This document shows positions 55,415-64,000 of a DNA stretch of 64,000 bases, piece by piece (positions within the stretch are counted from its first letter, which is position 1; the number at the start of each line of letters is the position of its first letter). The translations under genes and the position numbers were made by a program. Under the pieces are notes generated by a model that saw only the letters and a program-made list of their open reading frames with translations, searched no databases and was not told the origin of the DNA. The stretch is from the NCBI GenBank assembly GCA_036874045.1, contig CM072343.1, positions 8,266,001 to 8,330,000 of the forward strand. Reading direction: 5' to 3'. Origin of the DNA: Cymodocea nodosa. Its lineage: Eukaryota > Streptophyta > Magnoliopsida > Alismatales > Cymodoceaceae.

Positions 55415-56620
55415 CTGCATCAGCAATGGAAACATTGAAGTAATACTCTACTACTGAACATCAAGTAGCCTTATGACTTCAAGTAAAGCTTGTTGAACAG
55501 ATTCAAGATATGTTCAAAGATATATGGATATTACTGCACGACAAGAAATCAGCAACAAACATTAATATATTAGTCCCACTATATGACTTTGTGAGAACAA
55601 AGCAATAGATGAAAGTTGAGTGGACTCTGTAACAAAAATAATACCTCTATAAATAGAGGGTATAAGGATACGATCAATACAATTTTAGTAATGTTTAACT
55701 AACCCCACTACAACAATCCTTCAAACTAGAGTCTTCAACCTGCAACAAACGTAAGAACAACTCAACAAACTTAAACATAGTTAAAAACAATAAATAAATA
55801 GAAAAACATAAAAACAGGAATAAGCAATGGTAGCTATTGTAGTAAAGATAGCAACAGGAATAATTTGAGATAAAATTAGGAAGAACCAATTAGGAATAAT
55901 TCGAAGATTAGCAGGATACACCAATAGTAACTACTACTACAATTAACAACGCAATGCACTACCTCTACTCTAAAGAGCGTGGTCGCATCCTAATATTACC
56001 ATAAAAGGAAACATAGAACTGCATTGTCAATCTCTCCCTCTTCGTCCAACGTCATTCCATTGCATGTTCATCTTTGAACCTCCACAATCCACCCATCTAG
56101 TTCTTCCTGAGAGGAGATTAACGACCTCTTCTTCTTCATCCTCATCCCTGATTTTATCATTGTAAATTTCTCTAACTTAAGCATATTCTTAAAGGAAAGT
56201 CTCTCAACACCGACTACTTCCCTCCGTAACTTCATATCATTGAGATTATATAAGTGACACAGACAATCAGTACAAGTTGTGAAAAAAGAATTGCTAGCAT
56301 GACAACCTGGTGATTCAGAAGTAAAGACAAAGAGAATGTTTTGACCTGAGCAAGTTTCGAAAGGTGAAGGTTGTAGTGAAAGATTAGGTGTTCTCTCTTT
56401 CTTCTTTTTTTCCTTGTTATTTTAGTACAATATGTTAAACCTGATATCTTTATGAATTCAACGTAAACAATTATGTTACTTGTGTTTTGAATGTTGTGCT
56501 TGTGTCGTGGTAAATATTTACGCATGCAATTCTATGTATCAGTGTTGTGTCATGAAAGGAAAGAAAAACAAATAACAAAAACAATGTTAAAGTCAATTAA
56601 TAGAATCTATCTTACAAAAA
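55415..56620. other. Region upstream of the RIT1 exon, no recognised exon
   Basis: A perfect palindrome CCTCTATAAATAGAGG near 55644-55659 contains a TATA-box-like TATAAATA, as in some copia LTRs or promoters. A minus-strand open stretch around 56100-56400 shows no clear Rit1 N-terminal motifs. Confidence 0.35.
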
Positions 56621-56935
56621 ATGGAGTTACCAACGGAGTGAATCCATTGGTTAACTTACTTATCAATAGGTCACGTTCGTTGATTAGATCTTAATTAAAG
56701 TAAATTTAAGAAAAAGAAAAACAACTAATCAATTCTATTGTTCACCTACTGGAGAATTAATACAGTAACATTACATCTAGGAATCTAACATAAATTTCCC
56801 GCTCCCTAAGGACAAACTCGTACTTGCACACTGATTACATTTGAGTTATGCACTTGCGATAAAATTTGGAAAGCATACTGAATATATTTCTTAATTATAA
56901 TAGTAGTACTCTGATAATTCTTTCTATAGTATGCA
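56620..56935 (+). repeat. Gypsy LTR end relic O
   Basis: It contains CGCTCCCTAAGGACAAACTC, GTACTTGCACACTGATTACA and TTATGCACTTGCGATAAAAT, matching the distal block seen in the other Athila-like LTRs, with AACGGAGTGAATCCATTGGTT-like palindromic text upstream. It joins copia sequence at about 56935. Confidence 0.55.
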
Positions 56936-56939
56936 AAAA

Positions 56940-57845
56940 GAAGTTAAACAATTGTTCAAATATATGTAGATGATATTATTTTTGAATCAACTCAAGAAAA
57001 ATTATGCAAGAAATTTGCTAAAAATATGGGAAATTAATTTGAAATGATTATGATGGGTGAATTATCATTCTTTATTGTATTACAAATTAAACAGATAGAT
57101 AAAGACATTTATTTATTAAGAAAAATAATACTAAACTATTATTATAGAAATTTTAAATGGAAAACTATAAAGTTTCAATAACCCTTACGAGCTTTTCAAT
57201 TAAATTAGATAAAGATAATTCTAAAAAAGATATAGATACTAAGAAATATGGAGAAATGATTGACTTTTTACTGTATTTAATTGCTAATAGACCTAATATT
57301 ATATTTAGTATTTGTATTTATACTAAATATCAAGTTAAACTTAAAGAATTTCATTTATCAATGGTTAAAAGAATTATGAAGTATCTATAAGGAACTCCTG
57401 ATTATAGCATAATATATTTTAAGGAAAGTAGTCTACATTTAAAAGGGTTCAATGATACTGATTATGATAGGTGTAAATTAAATAAGAAAAAATACTAATA
57501 GCAATTAACAATTATTTGGTAATTCACTAATTTCATGAATAAGCAAAAAATAAAATTGTGTAGTTTTATTCATAACTGAAGTAGAGTATGTTGTTACTGC
57601 TTTATGTTGTACACAAATTTTATGAATAGAACAAATCATGAAAGACTTTGAAATCAAGTTTAAAGTAACTCCCATAACCTATAACAGAAGTAGTAACATA
57701 AACCTATCTAAAAATCTTGAATTACACTCAAAGAGCAATCATATAGAAATTAGACCACTTTTTTGCAAAGAAGAATATAAAGCTAAATTTTATACCCACT
57801 CAAAAGTAGTTGGCAGACACTTTTACTAAACTCTAAAATGAAAAA
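56940..57845 (+). pseudogene. Copia RT end and RNase H relic (SIRE-like)
   Basis: RT: IVQIYVDDIIFESTQEKLC, then FEMIMMGELSFF and LQIKQ. Connection region: KKYGEMIDFLLYLIANRPNI, then HLSMVKRIMKYL at the end of the open frame 57157-57390. RNase H: GFNDTDYDRCKLNKK, ITEVEYVVTALCC, NHIEIRPLF. The order and spacing match Ty1/copia pol of the SIRE type. Numerous stops and shifts. 5' domains and LTRs were not identified; it abuts LTR relic O. Confidence 0.82.
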
Positions 57846-58289
57846 TAGTTTATAAAACTAAAAAAATTTGGAAATTTGCTGCTTAGATAATATTTAAGCA
57901 TACATTCTTGTATTTTTAAAGTTATTCATATGTTCAAACTATTTTTTTTATTTCTGATTTTTCATAAAATCAAACAAAAAAAATTAAAATTTTTAAAAAT
58001 TTGAAAAATATTAACAAAAAAAATTGAAAAAACAAAATATAAATCTCATACTGGTCATAAGTAAAACTACATAAAATACTAGTCATGGACTACATAAAAT
58101 TAATCATAGGTCTAAACTCATAAAAGGAAAAGTTATATGGAAGCTTAACTAGAAGATAATAAATCTGAAAACTATATCTTAAGGAAAATTAATTTCTACA
58201 TCATTACACTTACACAGTTAATTCTGATCTAGAAATAGTGAGAAACCAATAGATCTAACTATTATGTGTTGAAAATAAAAATTTATATA

Positions 58290-58630
58290 TATATATAATT
58301 GAGCAATCTGGTTTACGCCTTGAAAGTAAATAAATTCCTGCTATTGTGGCCTTAGTTATTCAAGCAATCAAGCTTTAAAGGGTATTTTAACACCTAATGC
58401 CTTAAAATCACCTGATCTAGGAGTCATTGGCCCAAAGTTTATTATAAAGATAATTAAGAAAGTCTAATAATACAACAGATTGGTTGAAATATTTCTCTTG
58501 TATTGTGACCTTGTGTACTTAAATGATTAAGCTCATAGGGAGGTTTTAACACCTAGTGACCTAAAACCAACTAGTCTGAGATACACTAACTCAAAATTCC
58601 CTTACGGGTATGCAAGAAAGCCTAAGAATA
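58290..58630 (+). repeat. Diverged direct duplication, about 200-bp period
   Basis: Text around 58320-58440 (TTGTGGCC...TTTTAACACCTAATG CCTTAAAATCACCTG) recurs at about 58505-58600 (TTGTGACC...TTTTAACACCTAGTG ACCTAAAACCAACTAG). Possibly part of a copia 3' region. Confidence 0.6.
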
Positions 58631-59035
58631 CAAGAATAGTTATTTACAATATTGATTTAATAAACATCATTTACTAAATAAACTTTGATATTTATAATTA
58701 GTGACTCTACAATAAATGCTAAAAGTGGATATGAAATTTCTTGGTAGGGAATTACTTTCACTTACACAATATGATAGAATTAACCTTTCCTAAAAGGTAA
58801 AATGAAAAATGACTAAATCTTCAACATTAAAGAGGGGTTTGTGCTACATTGGAATTCTCGAAAAGGAAATAAAAGAAAGTATGAAAAAAAATTTACATAT
58901 TTGTGTAGATCTGGAAACTTGGGAAAGTTAAAAAACTTTCCCAAGTATAAAAGGCAAGAGTTTCCTAGAAATCAAGCACCCCCTCTCCGAAATCCAAGAA
59001 AAATAGACCTTGACCCTTGCGGCCAAACCTCGCTG

Positions 59036-59290
59036 AAAGATCTCACCCGACCTTGGTCAACTGCTCCACCTTACCTAACCTTAACCAACCTCATTTGACC
59101 TCAATCAACCTCAAATGACCTCCCTCCACCTTGCCTGACCACGCTCCACCTTGCCTAACCTCGCTCCACCTTAGTCATTGCTTGACCTCGCCCCACCTCG
59201 CCTGCTGCTTGACCTCGCCCCACCTCGCCCGCTGCTTGACCTCGCCCCACCTTGTCCAACCACACCTAACCTCAACTGACCTCAATGGTA
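59036..59290 (+). repeat. GC-rich minisatellite with 27-bp core unit
   Basis: Three near-perfect 27-bp units starting CTTGACCTCGCCCCACCT at 59181, 59208 and 59235 are preceded by diverged CCTCNCTCCACCTTGCCT variants and followed by CCTCAACTGACC text. It stands out from the surrounding AT-rich DNA. An open frame 58841-59098 runs into it but looks accidental. Confidence 0.85.
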
Positions 59291-60925
59291 AGCTTTACTT
59301 ACAGTAAATACATCTATACTATTTACCATTATCCGTTAAGCAATGGGTTTAGCTCTTAAAAGGGTTGGGAAGGAGGTGTTGGGTTTTGCAATGAAGGCTA
59401 CAGTAACAAAAATATGTTGATTGTTATCGATTGTTCTTCAAATTTCATTTTTCCGATTGAGGATCTACCAATTGAACATCATTTTGGCTTATTGGAAATT
59501 TGAATGTGTTAGATTATGCAATTCCAAATCTTCTTGAATTATTTTAAACAAAACATTAAAGCAGATTGACTCAAATGTTCAAAAAAACAGTATTTTTAGT
59601 TGTTGCCCAATAATGTCAAACAATATAACATGCATGAAGCAAAGATTTTCATAGGAATGAGTCAAACAATGTAACCTAAGTGGAAACATTGATATATGTA
59701 TGTGCACACTTTTAGAAACTATCCTTGTAATCTCAAATGACGTGAAAACATTGATAAGTGTCTATGTAGATAGAAATATTTATTATCATGAATGATCTAA
59801 ATTACATATATGTGACTGCTCAAGTGAGATGGATGCACAACAATATGAATTATGCAACAACTTGAATGTATGAAGAGAGAATGACATATATGTATGCATA
59901 AATTTTAACATATCTAAATGTGTAAATGATGAATAGATGATCTAAATGTGTGATGATGCAAGTAGTATGTGAATGGAAACATAGCAAAAAACTAGAGCAC
60001 AAATGTGAATGTGGTCTTAAAGATTTAAACCCCCCCATAACATGGATGAATGTGGTGTCAAAATGAGAAAAGTACTCAACTGAAATGTCCTTTCGTAAAG
60101 ATACATATATATATATATACAAAAATTAGTAATAATTAGAGATCAAGGTGTTCTTCTACCACTTATATATCTATATATTCACACTCAATTTCAAATTAAT
60201 TGCATGGTTACAGTCAAGAGGTCATTTATTATATATTTCATTTCAAAATTCATTTTATTTACAATTTAGAACTATTTAATATTTTTTCTTATTTATAAAT
60301 TTTTTTAAGGATTCATAAATGTCTTTAGTTTTGGATAAGTGGAGGTACAAAGACTTCATCGAACTTGGATGATTATATATATTTTTAGCTCTGATACTAT
60401 ATTAAGATATAAATATAAATTTTAATATCCTTTCTTATATAATTTATTTCAACTTTGGATAATTTCAACACCACCAAAAGTGCCTTTATAGATTCTATAT
60501 ATCTTGTTTTTTCTTCTAACTATAAAGTCTTTGAATACATTAATTGGACTATTTGTTTGTTTATAAGTTTTGAGTTCCAATTAATTTCTAGAACTTGTGA
60601 TTGCTAAAGTCTTTGAGAACGAAAATTATTGAATTAAGCAACCTTCACATTCTCTCTTATACATAAAACATAAAAAAACTCTTAATGTAAGCATCAAAAA
60701 CTTAACACATACTATTGTATAAAGTTGCCATTGTGATTTGAAGACATAGTATTCATGCATGCAACTTTTAAATCTTTATTTTGTAATTTAGTCAAAGTCC
60801 TTGTCATACTTATTTTAATGATGTACTTTTGAAATGATACATATTTTGATGATGTGCTTGTCATACATATTTCAATTATGTGCTTTCAAATCTTTTAATT
60901 TATATATATATGTTACAAATTAAAT
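59291..60925. other. AT-rich DNA, no gene; possible copia primer site at about 60388
   Basis: The minus strand near 60388-60399 reads TAGTATCAGAGC, 11 of 12 matches to the initiator-Met primer site; on the plus strand it reads GCTCTGATACTATATTAAG, similar to text next to many minus-strand copia LTRs. No element could be delimited. Confidence 0.35.
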
Positions 60926-61265
60926 ATGGTTAATACAAAAAATACAAAACAAGGTAAACAAAGATCTTATACTAGTTAAAATGTAAAAGTAGATGTCACA
61001 TTTTTAGGTATATTAGAAGATATTTTAAATGAAGGAAATAGAAAAACACATAATAGGAAAGTTAAAGTTAAAACATGGAACAATATAACAAAGAAATACA
61101 ATAAAAACACAAATGTAAGTATCACAAAAAAAAATGTTGAGAGTCAAATTAAAACATAGCAATAAATATATCGCAATTATACAAAAATTATGTCTTAAAG
61201 TGGTTGGGGATGAAATTACATACAAATATTTCAAATGAAGTTTGAAATGAATTTGTTAAGATAAC
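60926..61265 (+). pseudogene. Myb/SANT-like protein relic of a PIF/Harbinger element
   Basis: From ATG 60926, with TAA where a Trp is expected. The text VDVTFLGILEDILNEGNRKT, then VKTWNNITKKYNKN and KKNVESQIK, follows the spacing of the Myb/SANT-like DNA-binding domain (PF12776-type) that accompanies Harbinger transposases and helps bring them to element ends. Stops near 60977 and 61158. The transposase relic lies 1 kb downstream on the same strand. Confidence 0.65.
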
Positions 61266-62284
61266 ATCTTCAAATATGTTAATATAATTTATGCATCTCA
61301 TTTGTGCTAACATTTTTCCAATCTTGCAGAAACATCTAGATTGTGTCTCCCTTAAAGAAAAATCATGTCTTATTTATGATCAACTGTAACTACTATTTAA
61401 AAGTAATATGACTACAGAGAATGTTAGTAAAGACCCTTCAAAATCAAAGAGTTGTACTTAAACATGAACTAAATGAAATGAAGCCCCTACTAAATAAAAA
61501 TCATTTTCAATATTTCACACTACCAAGTGATAGTCCAATGGATAAAGATAGTATCCATTTCAAGCTTCAACTTCTTCATCAAGAAGGTCCATTGAGGTGA
61601 AAAAGGCAAAGTGTCCAAAACCACATGCAAAGTTAGCATAATGACATCTTCATTTAAAGATGCTACATCTATTATTATATCATTATGTGAAAAGAAAGAG
61701 GATAAAGCTAAAGCTCAATAAGAATATTATGATAATGTGACAAACATTCAAAAAGAATAACTTTATGTTTAGAAACAGCAGTCTAGAACTTAAGAGGTAG
61801 AATCTATTTAAAGAGAGGTAAGTTAAAGTGCAAGAGAAAATGTTGCAATTAAAAGTGAAAAAGGAAATCTTACAACACAAGCTATAAAAGTATTACTGCA
61901 AATTGAAAGTCTTAGTAACAATGAGAAATTCATAGCAATGACTTTATTAGAAAAAAAAATTAGCAAAATAATTTCTAAGCATCTAAGCAGAAATAAAAGC
62001 AGAATAGATAGAGTATCACACTTTATGAATGTTATTTTCTATTGTAGAGTAATATTGAACAATGTGATGAACCTTATTATTGTGGTGAATAATGTGTAAT
62101 GTTAAATTTTAGATAATGATGATAACTATTGATTTTCATATGTAAATGCTTGATAGTTTGATATTTTATATAAATCTTGTTATGTCAAACAAATGTTTTT
62201 ATTATTGTTAAAGATTCTCATAGGTGGATGGAAAATGTGTACTAATCTCATTCCTTTTTATAGGTAATAATTATCATGAATAGT

Positions 62285-63057
62285 ATTTATGATTTGGAAT
62301 AGTTAAAGAATATGATTGAAGAATAAGCAAAAAGACGACAAACATTACTTCTTTTAACGTAAAACTTCCTTGTAGATGTATGTATGTCAAGTACATTGAC
62401 AAATACTACATATCGCATTTATAATAGATAAGGACATAACTACATTAGAAAATTATTAGATCTATTGTTACCACATCAAGCATATAACTATCGGAAGATA
62501 TATAGAATCAGTCAATATGTATTCCACTAGGTATGAAGTAGCATTATTAAACATATTTTTGTTGTTTACACTAATTTTTAATTATATATAGGCAAATTTT
62601 ACTTGTTGATGTTGGTTATCTTAATCGATTTGAGTTTATTTATCCATATCGAGGAATGAGATATCATCTATTTGAATATGAAAGTAATAGACTTCTAGAA
62701 AATATAATAGAAAACTTCAATTATAAACATTCTCAATTAAGATCAATGATTGAATGATCATTTGAAATTGTAAAACATTGTTTTGCAATCTTACGAAGAC
62801 ACATGTCATATCCTTATGAGACACAAGTGAATATTGTAATAGTTTACTTCTTATTACACAATTTTATACGTAAAGCTGACAGAGTAAATTTATTAGAAGA
62901 TCTAGAAGATAAGTTAGCTAAATTTGATTTAAAAATTGAAGAAATTGGAATTACTAAATATGAGCTTTCATAGATAGATAGTACATTAAAAATGATATAA
63001 GAACAAAGAAAACAAATAACAGATAAAATGCGTGACAACAAGAAGTCTACTACATAA
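62285..63057 (+). pseudogene. PIF/Harbinger-type transposase relic
   Basis: The N-terminal part (62285-62540) is degraded: MNSIYDLE, FLVDVCMSS. After a gap come ILLVDVGYLNRFEFIYPYRG, MRYHLFEYESNRLL, NFNYKHSQLRSMIE, SFEIVKHCFAILRRHMSYP and YFLLHNFIRKADRVNLLEDL, the terminal part of a DDE_Tnp_4 transposase. The middle of the catalytic domain (first two acidic residues) is missing or unrecognisable. Together with the Myb/SANT-like relic this is a two-gene Harbinger element. Confidence 0.78.
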
Positions 63058-63450
63058 AATAGACGTGACTTTTAAATTATTTCATATATAACTTTATGAT
63101 ATTGTTATATTACAATATTTGAACATTTGTATGTTGAAAATTTATATTTATGCTGTAAACTTTATTCATATGTTGGATATTAGTTAACAATTTTGAAATG
63201 TAATTGTTTGTGATCCGTTATGTTCAAATAGGTAATCAACAACACAACTTTTTTTCAATTTATTTATAACATTATTAATAAATAAAAATAAGAAAAATTG
63301 ATATCTTTTCTTAAAATATAAGTATTATAAAGTGAAGAAATAGAGTAAATAAAAAATAATTATTAGAGTACTTTAATTAAAAAAATATATTTCAATTCTA
63401 AACATTCCTTCTGATACAAATTTCCATTGAGAATCTTAACTTTCTGAGAC

Positions 63451-63547
63451 ATGCACAAACACCCGAAATTTTCTCAAAAATCTAGACCTTCAAATTCACA
63501 AGAATTTGGACTTCATTTCTAAACTTTTCGAAATGCACAAACACCCC
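63451..63547 (+). repeat. Two TIR-like ends ATGCACAAACACCC
   Basis: ATGCACAAACACCC at 63451-63464 and GCACAAACACCCC at 63535-63547 (minus strand GGGGTGTTTGTGC), both resembling the GGTGTTTGTGTGCAC terminus of the TIR element at 48983. The second could be the right end of the Harbinger relic. A left partner was not found. Confidence 0.5.
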
Positions 63548-64000
63548 ATAAGTGAAAATAGAACTTCCTAACTTATAGTAAGAACTAGATAATCAACATA
63601 TTGAAAAATCAGATACTAATTGACTCAATTTAAAATTTTTTAAAAAAAAGGGCTTAAACAATGTTACATATTTTTAATGCTTGAGTATTTTCTATTATCT
63701 ACCTATTTTTGTTTCTTTAAATTATTTTTTGTTGCAAAAATTTTGAAAATAAAAAATAATAATAATAACAAAAAATATATATATTATTATCTACAAAGAT
63801 GTAAACATGTTTTTATATTATATATATATCTCTTCTACAACGCTACTCTTTTCATAATCTAGTAGGGAGAGAACTACCTTAGACCTGTATCATCACTTAG
63901 AAGAAGAGATTATAATTTCATTGATTGAGATAATTTACTATCAGATACTTTGTACAAATCTTTAGTTACTCATTCCGTCAATTTAGATAAACTTACCAAA
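63548..64000. other. AT-rich DNA, no gene
   Basis: AAT and TA microsatellite stretches near 63750-63830. Nothing recognised. Confidence 0.4.

Noticed and set aside
56232..56525. Minus-strand frame with YNLHLSKLA resembling a Rit1 N-terminal stretch
   Set aside because: The similarity is a few residues only, and neighbouring conserved Rit1 motifs are absent.
58841..59098. Proline-rich plus-strand frame as a gene
   Set aside because: Its end is the translation of the GC-rich minisatellite and its start has no recognisable domain.
60388..60399. A further copia element at the TAGTATCAGAGC site
   Set aside because: No LTR pair or coding sequence can be attached; kept only as a possible relic.

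Overview
This window is AT-rich plant nuclear DNA. It holds many nested and decayed LTR retrotransposons, PIF/Harbinger-type DNA transposon relics, and one recognisable host gene on the minus strand. That gene belongs to the initiator-tRNA 2'-O-ribosyl phosphate transferase (RIT1) family. Plant origin is supported by Athila-type Ty3/gypsy elements with a tRNA-Asp-like primer site, Tork-like and SIRE-like Ty1/copia elements with the TGGTATCAGAGC primer site, and plant-style intron borders. The species cannot be named from the sequence.

Left part, 1-30.7 kb. An Athila-like pol (element D: 1-905, 8243-8303, 13632-15523) is interrupted twice, and both insertions have matching target duplications. 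Element C (906-8237, target site ATGGA) has about 2.15-kb LTRs and, instead of pol, a remnant of gag followed by an F-box protein gene. The Tork-like copia element F (8304-13626, target site GAAGA) has two 373-bp LTRs. Next comes an inverted pol copy D2 (15524-17679) that forms a 1.4-kb-arm foldback with D. It abuts the primer-site region of a further Athila-like element B (17680-25170) with pol and a third ORF. A second gag plus F-box unit G (25822-30721) follows; its leader and gag are duplicated in tandem. The F-box gene thus occurs twice in the same architecture (gag, then F-box, then GAGGACAATGC and a G-tract), so it travels as part of a non-autonomous element family.

Middle, 30.7-42.5 kb. 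Minus-strand Athila LTR E (30890-33040) sits against a 5' half of a minus-strand SIRE-like copia element H (33041-36723), followed by a plus-strand LTR fragment J, featureless AT-rich sequence, a gypsy gag relic and a PIF/Harbinger transposase relic.

Right part, 42.5-64 kb. RIT1 exons at 42923-43768 and 54697-55414 share reading phase across a 10.9-kb intron. The intron holds two oppositely oriented LTR relics (L, M), a 729-bp TIR element with a CTA target duplication, and a 304-bp tandem duplication. No 5' exons were recognised. Beyond 55.4 kb are an LTR end, a copia RT/RNase H relic, a GC-rich 27-bp minisatellite and a PIF/Harbinger relic with both a Myb/SANT-like and a transposase region.

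Most premature stops in the retroelements where the ancestral codon can be inferred look like CAG/CAA to TAG/TAA or TGG to TAG/TGA changes, as expected of old methylated DNA. The least described signals are the F-box-carrying retroelement family and the U3 arrays of about 137-bp modules (CACGTG box plus TAACTATCCGA palindrome), which appear both in the Athila-like LTRs and in the unrelated copia LTR of H.
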